Part shown: one piece after another, positions 1 to 7,391 of the stretch | Numbering within the stretch: the first letter of the stretch is position 1 | Layout of the letters: every line of letters begins with the position of its first letter | DNA from: Actinomadura parmotrematis | GTDB lineage: Bacteria > Actinomycetota > Actinomycetes > Streptosporangiales > Streptosporangiaceae | Direction of reading: 5' to 3' | DNA: 64,000 nucleotides | NCBI RefSeq assembly: GCF_019458805.1 | Contig: NZ_JAIBOA010000017.1 | Span: 113,344 to 177,343, forward strand | The notes under the pieces: model-generated | What the model saw: only the letters and a program-made list of their open reading frames with translations | Databases searched by the model: none | Told to the model about the DNA's origin: nothing | Position numbers and translations under genes: made by a program

Positions 1-57
1 CGGCCGGTTCCGGCCGCGTGATCGGATCGCGACCCGCGCCCGGCAGGGTTGGCGATC

Positions 58-1677
58 ATGAGTGCGGGCATGGTGCTGGCGGGCCGCTACCGCCTGGAGG
101 CCCTGGTCGGCCGGGGCGGCATGGGGCAGGTGTGGCGGGCCCGCGACGAGCAGCTCGCCCGGCCCGTCGCGGTGAAGGTGATGGCCGTCCCGCCGGCCCT
201 GGACGAGGCCGAGCGGGCGCGCCTGGAGGCCCGCTTCCGCCGCGAGGCGCAGGTGGCCGCGCGGCTCCAGCACCCGGGCATCGCCGTCGTCCACGACTTC
301 GGCCGCCAGGCGCCCGGGGACGGCGGCGGCCTGTACCTGGTCATGGAGCTGCTGCCCGGCCGCGACCTGGCCCGCGTCCTCACCGACCACCCGGCCGGGC
401 TGCCCTGGCGCCGCGCCGCCGCCATCGGCGCCCAGGTCGCCGACGCGCTGGACGCCGCGCACGCCGAGCGCGTCGTGCACCGCGACGTCAAGCCGTCCAA
501 CGTGGTCGTGGACGACCGCGACCGCGCCAAGCTGGTCGACTTCGGCATCGCCGGCTACGCCGACGCCCTGACCCGGCTGACCGGCGACCACATGCTCGGC
601 ACCCCCGCCTACATGGCGCCCGAGCAGTTCGACTCCGCCGACGTGGACGCCCGCGCCGACCTGTACTCCCTCGGCGTCCTGCTCTACACCGTCCTCGCGG
701 GCGTGCGGCCGTTCGACGCCGGCTCCCTGCACCGCCTCGTCAAGGCCGTCCTGATGGACGAGGCCCGCCCGCTGCGCGAGCACCGCCCCGACGTCCCCGC
801 CGGCCTGGAGCGGCTCGTCGCCGAGCTCATGGCCAAGGCGCCCGCCGACCGGCCCGACGGCGCCGCCGGTGTCGCCCGGCGCCTGACGGGCCTGCTCGCC
901 GACCCGGGCGCCCTCACTCGGCCGGACCACGCGCGGACCGACCAGTCCGCCGCGCTGCGCGAGACCCGCGAGCGGATGGCCACGGCGGCGCGGCGGCTCC
1001 TGGACGAGCGCAGGCGGGCCGCCGGACAGCGCGCGGCGGAACGCAGAGCCGCCGACACGGTCACGGCCAAGATCGTCACGCCCAGGACCGCCACGGTCAA
1101 GACCGTCGAGCGGCCGGACGGAAAGGCGGCGGCCGAGTCCGGGTTCTTCGACAGGCCGGGGAACTGGGCGCTCGCGCTCGCCGGGATCGCGGCGGCCGCC
1201 GTGGTCCTCAACCCCGGCGGGAAGGTCATCGACCGCGGCGACTTCGCCGCCGTCCCCGCCTGCGCGCAGTTCCGGTCGGCGGGGCTCGCGGGGGCGACGC
1301 CCACCGGCTCGGCCGGGTCGTGCTCGTGGACCTACACGAGCGCCTCGGAGAGCTGGAGCGTCAGCCTGATGGCGGAGCGCCACGACCGCAGCCTGTGGCG
1401 GTCGGGGCCCAAGATGGCGCGCGCGAGGCTGGACGCGGTCCGCAAGGCCGCCGCAGCGCAGGCGCCCGCCTCCCTCACCGGCCTGGGCGACCAGGCGTTC
1501 TACACCGACAGCGCCGCGGGCAGGCTGAACGTGGACTTCCGTGTCAGCAACCTGGACGTGTTCATGTACTTCACCCGGACCAGGCCGAGCGGACTGGCGG
1601 CCCGCTGGCTCTGGGGTCGCGGCATCGCCGACGACGTCGCCGCGGGGTTGCAGGGCCGGGCCCTGACGCCGGGCTAG
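58..1677 (+). CDS. Membrane-anchored Ser/Thr protein kinase
   Basis: A Hanks-type kinase that phosphorylates proteins on Ser/Thr at the inner membrane face. The kinase domain covers about residues 10-275: glycine loop GRGGMGQVW, catalytic HRDVKPSN, DFG in LVDFGIAG, and GTPAYMAPEQ in the activation segment. An Ala/Arg-rich juxtamembrane stretch follows, then one short hydrophobic segment (about 365-385, WALALAGIAAAAVVL). The outer part has two Cys residues and a CSW/GLGDQAF pattern resembling the DUF3558-like lipoprotein fold. I chose the ATG at 58, about 10 nt after AGGG; a TTG three codons upstream is possible. The gene overlaps the convergent PH-like gene by 4 nt. The kinase call is firm; the ligand and substrates are unknown. 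Confidence 0.92.
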   Translation: MSAGMVLAGRYRLEALVGRGGMGQVWRARDEQLARPVAVKVMAVPPALDEAERARLEARFRREAQVAARLQHPGIAVVHDFGRQAPGDGGGLYLVMELLPGRDLARVLTDHPAGLPWRRAAAIGAQVADALDAAHAERVVHRDVKPSNVVVDDRDRAKLVDFGIAGYADALTRLTGDHMLGTPAYMAPEQFDSADVDARADLYSLGVLLYTVLAGVRPFDAGSLHRLVKAVLMDEARPLREHRPDVPAGLERLVAELMAKAPADRPDGAAGVARRLTGLLADPGALTRPDHARTDQSAALRETRERMATAARRLLDERRRAAGQRAAERRAADTVTAKIVTPRTATVKTVERPDGKAAAESGFFDRPGNWALALAGIAAAAVVLNPGGKVIDRGDFAAVPACAQFRSAGLAGATPTGSAGSCSWTYTSASESWSVSLMAERHDRSLWRSGPKMARARLDAVRKAAAAQAPASLTGLGDQAFYTDSAAGRLNVDFRVSNLDVFMYFTRTRPSGLAARWLWGRGIADDVAAGLQGRALTPG

Positions 1678-2105
1678 CCCGCCGCCGTGCCGCGCAGCGC
1701 CAGCAGGGCGTCGGCGACGTCGTAGACGTCGGCGCCGAGGTCGTAGGAGCTGAACAGGTACAGGTCGTCCCCGGTCTGGATCTCCAGCAGGCGCGTCCTG
1801 GAGGCGAGGCGGCGGCGCTCGTCCACCCGGACGGCGGTGATCTCCGGCCACGGGAGCCGCCGGTGCCCGATGTAGCCCGCGACGACGGTGACGCCCTCGC
1901 CGTCGGCGGCGACGCGGACCGGCGCGGCCAGGTCGCGGACCGCCAGCACCGCGAAGCCCGCCGCGACGACGCCCGCCAGCAGCGTCCCGCGCCCGTCGCC
2001 CACCAGCACGGCGAGGACGGCCGCCGCGACCGCGGCCGCGCACTTGAGGACGGTGTGGGCGGGCGGCACCCGCCAGCTCCGCGACGCCGCTGAACGCTCC
2101 TGCAT
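1674..2105 (-). CDS. PH-domain-like small membrane protein
   Basis: A 143-residue protein with two hydrophobic segments near the N-terminus (about residues 20-57, VLKCAAAVAAAVLAVLV then TLLAGVVAAGFAVLAV). A soluble beta-rich domain follows, with RLPWPEITAVRV and a later LYLFSSYDLG. This is the layout of actinobacterial 'PH domain-containing' membrane proteins, which carry a bacterial pleckstrin-homology-like fold facing the cytoplasm. The role is unknown. It converges on the kinase gene (4-nt overlap), and an ATG lies just after GGCGGG. The family assignment rests on the WPEI-type motif and topology, not on a database search. Confidence 0.7.
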   Translation of the reverse strand: MQERSAASRSWRVPPAHTVLKCAAAVAAAVLAVLVGDGRGTLLAGVVAAGFAVLAVRDLAAPVRVAADGEGVTVVAGYIGHRRLPWPEITAVRVDERRRLASRTRLLEIQTGDDLYLFSSYDLGADVYDVADALLALRGTAAG

Positions 2106-2179
2106 CCCGCCAAGTTAGCGGGCCGCGGAGTAAGTCCGCCCCCACGGGTAGGTAAGGGACCGCCTGGGAAGGGGACGCC

Positions 2180-2671
2180 ATGAAGTTCAAGGTCCGCGAC
2201 CGCGTGTTCGGGATCGGCGACGACTACTGGATCGAGGACGAGGCCGGGCGGCGCGCCTTCCTCGTGGACGGCAAGGCGCTGCGGCTGCGGCAGACCTTCG
2301 AGCTGAAGGCCGCCGACGGGAGCGTCGCCGCCGTCGTCAAGAAGAAGGTGCTGTCGCTGCACAAGGCGATGGCCGTCGAGCGCGACGGCGAGCCGCTCGC
2401 CACCGTCCGCAAGAAGCACCTGTCGGTGCTGCGCGACCGCTTCAAGGTCGAGCTCGCCGACGGCGCCGAGTGGTCGGTGAAGGGCGACATCATCGACAAG
2501 GAGTACGAGGTCGACGGCCCGGACGGCCCGGTCGCCGCGATCTCCCGCAAGTGGTTCCGCATCCGCGACACCTACGCGGTGGAGGTCGCCGACGGCTACG
2601 ACGTGCCGCTGGTGCTCGCCGTCGCGGTCGCCGTGGACGCGCTGAACGAGGAGAAGGACGAGGACGGCTGA
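2180..2671 (+). CDS. LURP-one-related (tubby C-terminal-like) protein
   Basis: A 163-residue protein made almost entirely of short alternating beta strands with the repeated pattern of LURP-one-related/DUF567 proteins: an N-terminal VFGIGDDYWIEDEAG, then K-rich repeats such as VVKKKVLSLHKAMAV and VRKKHLSVLRDRFKVEL, and a final ISRKWFRIRDTYAVEV. The family adopts the tubby C-terminal beta-barrel with a buried central helix, here the hydrophobic VPLVLAVAVAVDALN near the end. Its biochemical role is not established. A good ribosome site (GGGAAGGGGA) precedes the ATG. It ends just before the convergent ABC permease gene. Confidence 0.85.
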   Translation: MKFKVRDRVFGIGDDYWIEDEAGRRAFLVDGKALRLRQTFELKAADGSVAAVVKKKVLSLHKAMAVERDGEPLATVRKKHLSVLRDRFKVELADGAEWSVKGDIIDKEYEVDGPDGPVAAISRKWFRIRDTYAVEVADGYDVPLVLAVAVAVDALNEEKDEDG

Positions 2672-2696
2672 CCGCCGCCCCCGCCCCCTCGCTTCG

Positions 2697-3491
2697 TCAG
2701 CGCTCGTCGCGCGGCGCGAAGCGCGCCAGCACCAGCGCTTCCAGGACGCCGATCAGCGCGTAGACCGCCAGCGACGCCAGCGTCACCGCGACGACGCTCG
2801 CCCACAGGTCGTCGTACTTGAACGTGCTGCCGTCGGTCAGCATCGCGTAGCCGAGGCCCTTGCCGGTGGCGAGCCACTCGGCGAGCAGCGCCCCGATCAG
2901 CGAGCCGGGCGCGGCGATGCGCGCGGCGGCGAACAGCGCGGGCAGCGCGCTCGGCACCATGACCTTGCGCATCGTCGTCCAGGACGAGCCGCCGTAGGCG
3001 CGCACCAGGTCGGCGGCCTGCGGCGACGCCGACCGCAGCCCGAACGCGATCGTGACGAGCGCGGGGAAGAACACCACGATGCCGCTGATGACGGTGGTGG
3101 CCAGCAGGTCCCGCCCGAAGATGAGCGTGATGACCGGGGTCATCGCCACCAGCGGCACCGACCGCACGACCATCGCGATCGGCATGAACGACCGCTCGGC
3201 GGTCCGCCACAGCACGAACGCCATCGCGACCGCGACGGCGGCGGCGAGCCCGGCGACGAGGCCGAGCCCGGCGTCGCGCAGGGTGACGCCGAGGCCGTCC
3301 AGGACGTTGCCGAGGTTGTCGCCGGCCTTCTCGTCGGTGACGAGGTAGGCCCACACGTCCGCGGGGGTCTTGGCGACCAGGGTGTTGACGTCCAGCGCCT
3401 TCAGGAACGCCGTCCAGCCGGCGCCGGCGAGCACCAGCGACAGCAGGATCGACAGGAACGTGCTGCCCAGGCGCTTCACCGACGGGTTCAC
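2697..3491 (-). CDS. ABC transporter permease (second subunit)
   Basis: A 264-residue inner-membrane permease of the SsuC/TauC/ThiX type. It has about six hydrophobic segments and the cytoplasmic EAA-like loop in which VRAYGGSSWTTMRKV and AAPGSLIGALLAEW contact the ATPase. The GTG start overlaps the stop of the preceding permease (GTGA), so the two permeases are translationally coupled. It is the last gene of a four-gene minus-strand operon (SBP, ATPase, permease, permease). A heterodimeric permease channel is inferred from the two adjacent subunits. The substrate follows the binding protein and is not certain. Confidence 0.88.
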   Translation of the reverse strand: MNPSVKRLGSTFLSILLSLVLAGAGWTAFLKALDVNTLVAKTPADVWAYLVTDEKAGDNLGNVLDGLGVTLRDAGLGLVAGLAAAVAVAMAFVLWRTAERSFMPIAMVVRSVPLVAMTPVITLIFGRDLLATTVISGIVVFFPALVTIAFGLRSASPQAADLVRAYGGSSWTTMRKVMVPSALPALFAAARIAAPGSLIGALLAEWLATGKGLGYAMLTDGSTFKYDDLWASVVAVTLASLAVYALIGVLEALVLARFAPRDER

Positions 3492-4282
3492 CGGCCGCCT
3501 CCGGGGGTTCCGGCCCGTGCCCACGGGGTGGCGAGGCGCCCGGCGAGCGCGATCAGCGCGTAGGCGGCGCCGGCGAGGGCGCCCGCGACGAGGGCGACGC
3601 CCCAGGTCCGCTCGACGTTGAGCTGCTGCTGCGCGACGATCATCGCCAGGCCGAGGCCGGCCGGCACCCGGCCCATGAACTCGCCGATGATGGCGCCGAG
3701 CACCGCCGCCGGAGCGGCGATTTTCAGGGCGGTGAAGGCGGCCGGCAGCGCGGCGGTGAGCCGCACCCGCCGCAGCAGCGCCCAGCGGCCGCCGCCGTAG
3801 GCGCGCACCACGTCCAGGCTGGCCTTGTCGGCGGCGCGCAGTCCCGCCAGCATCCCGATGAGCGTGGTGAACACCACCGACAGCGCCGACAGCGCCACCA
3901 TCGGGGTGTCGCCGTCGAACACCACGGTGAGGATCGGGCCGACCGCGATGATCGGCAGGCAGTAGCTGGCGACGGCGAGCTGGGTGACGACGCGCTCCAG
4001 CGGCGGCACCAGGATCACCAGCAGCGCCATCGCCACCGCGACCGCGTTGCCCCACAGGAACCCGCGCAGCGCCTCGCTCGCCGTGCCGCGCACGTGCGGG
4101 CCGTAGAAGGCCCACCCGTCGTCCGCCAACTGCGAAACCACGCCTTGCGGCGTCGGGACGGCGTTGCCGCCGCCGAACACCGTGAGGGCGAGCAGCTCCC
4201 ACGCCGCCAGCACGCCGACGACGCCGGCGAGGGGACTGACCCAGCCGGGCACCGCGGCGCGGCGGCCCGCGACCGCCGTCAT
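3488..4282 (-). CDS. ABC transporter permease (first subunit)
   Basis: A 264-residue integral membrane subunit of the binding-protein-dependent importer. Hydrophobic segments span most of the protein, and the ATPase-contact loop is visible in VRAYGGGRWALLRRVRL followed by AAPAAVLGAIIGEFMG. It is paralogous to the downstream permease: both carry the same YGG and AAP blocks. Its ATG overlaps the ATPase stop by 4 nt and its TGA overlaps the next GTG, giving a compact translationally coupled operon. Confidence 0.88.
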   Translation of the reverse strand: MTAVAGRRAAVPGWVSPLAGVVGVLAAWELLALTVFGGGNAVPTPQGVVSQLADDGWAFYGPHVRGTASEALRGFLWGNAVAVAMALLVILVPPLERVVTQLAVASYCLPIIAVGPILTVVFDGDTPMVALSALSVVFTTLIGMLAGLRAADKASLDVVRAYGGGRWALLRRVRLTAALPAAFTALKIAAPAAVLGAIIGEFMGRVPAGLGLAMIVAQQQLNVERTWGVALVAGALAGAAYALIALAGRLATPWARAGTPGGGR

Positions 4283-5148
4283 GATCCGCCGCCCTCCTCC
4301 TGGCCGAACAGCATCTCCGACAGCCGGTCCTGCAGCGCGTGGAACTCCGGGGTGCGCAGCATCTCGGGGGTGCGCGGCCGGGGCAGGTCGATCTCGACGA
4401 GGGCGAGGATGCGGCCGGGCCGCGAGCTCATCACCGCGACGACGTCCGACAGGAACACCGCCTCGGCGATGCCGTGCGTGACCATCAGCGTGGTGGTGGC
4501 GCGCTCGGTCCAGATCCGCTGCAGCTCCAGGTTGAGGCGCTGGCGGGTGAGGTCGTCCAGCGCGCCGAACGGCTCGTCGAGCAGCAGCACCTTCGGCTCG
4601 ACGACGAGGGACCGGGCGATCGCGACGCGCTGGCGCATGCCGCCCGACAGCTGCGCGGGCCGGGCCTTCTCGAAGCCGCCGAGCCCGACCAGCTCGATCA
4701 GCTCCTGGATCTGGCCGGGCGCCGGCTTGATCCCGGCGACCTCCAGCGGCAGCCGGATGTTGGCGGTGACCGACCGCCAGGGCAGCAGCGCCGCGTCCTG
4801 GAAGGCGATGCCGATGTGGTGGCCGCGGCGGGCGACCTCGGGCGACTCGCCGTGCAGCAGCGCCTGCCCGCCCGAGGGCTGCTCCAGCCCGGCGAGGATG
4901 CGCAGCACGGTCGACTTGCCGCAGCCCGAGGGGCCGAGCAGCGACAGGAACGAGCCCTGCGGCGTGCGCAGGTCGACGTTGTCGAGCGCGGTGATGGACT
5001 TGCGGCCGAGGCGGAACTCCTTGCGGAGCCCGGCGAGCCGGATGCCGTCGCCCGCGTCCTCGCCGAGGCCGGGGGCGGGGGCCGCCGCGGCGGTGCCGGT
5101 CGGCACGTCCGCGGCGGCCTCGTCCTGGGTCGAGGTGAGCTCAGACAA
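4279..5148 (-). CDS. ABC transporter ATP-binding protein
   Basis: The ATPase subunit of the NMT1/THI5-type importer. Visible motifs are Walker A GPSGCGKST, Q-loop IAFQDAALLPW, signature LSGGMRQRVAIARSL, Walker B VLLLDEPFGALD and switch His in MVTHGIAEA. This is the SsuB/TauB/ThiZ pattern (family knowledge). A poly-Ala, low-complexity N-terminal tail of about 35 residues precedes the core. The start overlaps the end of the binding-protein gene by 8 nt, so translation is coupled. It powers import through the two downstream permeases. Confidence 0.93.
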   Translation of the reverse strand: MSELTSTQDEAAADVPTGTAAAAPAPGLGEDAGDGIRLAGLRKEFRLGRKSITALDNVDLRTPQGSFLSLLGPSGCGKSTVLRILAGLEQPSGGQALLHGESPEVARRGHHIGIAFQDAALLPWRSVTANIRLPLEVAGIKPAPGQIQELIELVGLGGFEKARPAQLSGGMRQRVAIARSLVVEPKVLLLDEPFGALDDLTRQRLNLELQRIWTERATTTLMVTHGIAEAVFLSDVVAVMSSRPGRILALVEIDLPRPRTPEMLRTPEFHALQDRLSEMLFGQEEGGGS

Positions 5149-6196
5149 GGGAGGGGTCCTCCTTGTAGACCTCTTCGAGGATCGACAGGTCGAAGAGCTG
5201 CTCGGCGGAGATGTCGACGCCGGCGAACTTCAGCGTGCTGATGTTGGCCTGGACGAGCTCCGGCGTCATCGTGAAGATGCCGTTCTTCTTGGTGTCGGCC
5301 GTCAGGATGAGGGCGTTCTGGCTGGTGGACTCCAGCGTCTGCTCCTTCACCTCCAGGCCGAGGCCCTTGCCGTAGGTGTCCACGGCGAGCTCGGCGCCGG
5401 CGGCGGGGTCCTTCAGGCTGTCCTTCCAGCCCTTGATCTCGGCCCGCAGCATCGCCTTGATCTTGTCCCGGTTCTTCTCGATGGCCTCGGTGGTGACCAG
5501 GTAGGACTCGCCGACCAGCGGGTAGGAGTTGTCGGCGAGCAGCATCACGTGCGTGTCGAAGCCCTTCAGCTTCAGCACGTTCGGCTCGTTGGTGACGTAG
5601 CTCATCCAGCCGTCGACGGTGCCGGTGGTGAGCGGCAGCGGGTCGAACTGCACGGGCACCTTGGTGACCTGCTTGGGGTCGATCTTGGCGGCCTTGAGGA
5701 AGGCGTTCCAGACCGCCTCGTTGGTCGCCTGCACCCCGATCTTCTTGCCGATCATGTCCTGCGGGGTCTTGATCGGGTTCTTGGCCATCGAGGTGATGGC
5801 GAACGGGTTCTTCTGGTACTGGCTGCCGATGATCTTCAGGGGGGCGCCCTGCAGCACCGCGGCGCCGACCCGGTCGGGGGACGACAGGCCGGCGAACGCC
5901 TTGCCGGTCACCACGTCGGTCTCGGCGGGCGTCGCGTTCGGGCCGCCGGTGATGAGGTCGACCTTGCTGAAGCCCTCGGCCCTGTAGTGGCCGTTGGCGT
6001 CGGCCAGGTACTCGCCGGCGAACTCCACGTTCTTGATCCAGGCGAGCCGGATGCCGAGGCTGCCGTGCCCCGACCCGCCGCCCGCGCCCTTCGCGTCGTC
6101 GGAGTCGCCGCAGGCGGCGAGCAGCGGTGCGGCCATCACCAGGCCGGCGCCCTGCAGGCCGCGGCGGAGAAGGGTACGGCGGTCGAGCTGGCTCAT
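5141..6196 (-). CDS. NMT1/THI5-like substrate-binding lipoprotein
   Basis: A 351-residue extracytoplasmic solute-binding protein. The N-terminus is a twin-arginine-like lipoprotein signal: DRRTLLRRGL, hydrophobic core, lipobox LAAC at about residues 28-31. The mature part has NMT1/THI5-like features, including IGVQATNEAVWNAF, VDGWMSYVTNEPNVL and MLRAEIKGWKDSL. The family binds thiamine-pyrimidine precursors, alkanesulfonates or related small molecules, so substrate identity is open. The ATG follows AGGAG by 4-5 nt. A longer upstream extension lacks a ribosome site. I looked for a TPP riboswitch in the 5' region and found none, so a thiamine-precursor role is only one option. Confidence 0.88.
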   Translation of the reverse strand: MSQLDRRTLLRRGLQGAGLVMAAPLLAACGDSDDAKGAGGGSGHGSLGIRLAWIKNVEFAGEYLADANGHYRAEGFSKVDLITGGPNATPAETDVVTGKAFAGLSSPDRVGAAVLQGAPLKIIGSQYQKNPFAITSMAKNPIKTPQDMIGKKIGVQATNEAVWNAFLKAAKIDPKQVTKVPVQFDPLPLTTGTVDGWMSYVTNEPNVLKLKGFDTHVMLLADNSYPLVGESYLVTTEAIEKNRDKIKAMLRAEIKGWKDSLKDPAAGAELAVDTYGKGLGLEVKEQTLESTSQNALILTADTKKNGIFTMTPELVQANISTLKFAGVDISAEQLFDLSILEEVYKEDPSLV

Positions 6197-6428
6197 CGTT
6201 CTCCTACTGGTCACGCGTGTCACGGGGGTGGTGCTGCCGTGAAAGTAGAAAGGGCGCGTTGCTGCCGTATGTGCGGTCTTTTTCGCGCTTGTTACGAAAG
6301 CCACACCGCCGGATCGTTCCGACGAACGGCCGCCGGGGCGCCCGGCACGTCTGTGGTTTCGTCCAAGGCGAACGGGGACGACCTGTGCGTAGCGGTCATG
6401 TACGGCGCTATGACGCATTCGGGTTCGG

Positions 6429-6441
6429 TAGCGTCATGGCA
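6429..6441 (+). promoter_or_regulatory. Candidate -10 element, leaderless start of the Ppx gene
   Basis: TAGCGT at 6429-6434 fits the actinobacterial TANNNT -10 element and ends 6 nt before the ATG, the spacing of a leaderless transcript. No ribosome site is visible before the ATG. A convincing -35 at 17-18 nt was not found. Confidence 0.35.
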
Positions 6442-7367
6442 TGCGACTCGGTGTGCTGGACGTGGGCTCGAACACGGTGCATCTCCTCGTGGTGGACGCG
6501 CACCCCGGCGCCCGCCCCCTCCCGGCGTTCTCCCACAAGACCGGCATGCAGCTCGCCGCCTACCTGGAGGGCGACCGGCTGTCGGACGAGGGGGAGCGCC
6601 GCCTCACCGCCTTCGTCGACGAGGCGCTGCAGGTCGCCGAGGACAAGGGCGTCGAGGACCTCGTCGCGTTCGCCACCTCCGCGGTGCGCGACGCGGTGAA
6701 CGGCGAGGAGGTCCTCGCCCGCATCCGCGACCGCGCCGGCGTCGACATCGGCGTGCTGTCGGGCGCCGACGAGGCGCGGCTCACCTTCCTCGCGGTGCGC
6801 CGCTGGTTCGGCTGGTCGTCGGGCCGCCTGCTGGTGGTCGACATCGGCGGCGGCTCCCTGGAGATCGCCTCGGGCATCGACGAGGACCCCGACGTCGCCG
6901 TCTCGCTGCCGCTCGGCGCGAGCCGCCTCACCCGCGACTGGTTCGGCGCCGACCCGCCGCCCGCCGAGGAGGTCCGCAAGCTGCGCCGGCACGTGCGCGC
7001 CGAGATCGCCCGGCACGTCGGCGAGATCGCCCGCTACGGCGCCGCCGACCACGCCGTCTGCACGTCCAAGACCTTCAAGCAGCTCGCCCGGATCGCCGGC
7101 GCCGCGCCGTCGTCCGACGGGCCGTTCGTCCGCCGCGAGCTGCACCGCGGCGACATCGCCGACTGGGCCGAGAAGCTCGCCGCGATGGAGCCGGACGAGC
7201 GCGCCGCGCTGCCCGGGGTGTCGGAGCGGCGGGTGCCGCAGCTCCCGGCGGGCGCGATCGTCGCGGACGCGGCGATGGACCTGCTGGAGGTGCCGTGCCT
7301 GGAGGTCTGCCCCTGGGCGCTGCGCGAGGGCGTCATCCTGCGCCGGCTGGACGCCCTCGGCACCTGA
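6441..7367 (+). CDS. Ppx/GppA-family exopolyphosphatase
   Basis: A 308-residue phosphatase of the actin-like ASKHA fold, hydrolysing inorganic polyphosphate or pppGpp. Visible motifs are phosphate-1 VLDVGSNTVHLLV at the N-terminus, FATSAVRDA, a second phosphate loop VVDIGGGSLEIA (about 133-145), and the closing LPAGAIVADAAMDLL. The length matches the short Ppx of mycobacteria (Rv0496 type), which lacks the C-terminal HD domain of E. coli Ppx. It stands alone, divergent from the ABC operon. Polyphosphate versus pppGpp preference cannot be told from the sequence. Confidence 0.88.
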   Translation: MRLGVLDVGSNTVHLLVVDAHPGARPLPAFSHKTGMQLAAYLEGDRLSDEGERRLTAFVDEALQVAEDKGVEDLVAFATSAVRDAVNGEEVLARIRDRAGVDIGVLSGADEARLTFLAVRRWFGWSSGRLLVVDIGGGSLEIASGIDEDPDVAVSLPLGASRLTRDWFGADPPPAEEVRKLRRHVRAEIARHVGEIARYGAADHAVCTSKTFKQLARIAGAAPSSDGPFVRRELHRGDIADWAEKLAAMEPDERAALPGVSERRVPQLPAGAIVADAAMDLLEVPCLEVCPWALREGVILRRLDALGT

Positions 7368-7391
7368 CGCCCCGGGACCGGCGGCCTCGGG

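Noticed and set aside
6197..6440. TPP riboswitch upstream of the NMT1-like binding protein
   Set aside because: The conserved CTGAGA and the second pairing region were not found on either strand, so I do not call a riboswitch.
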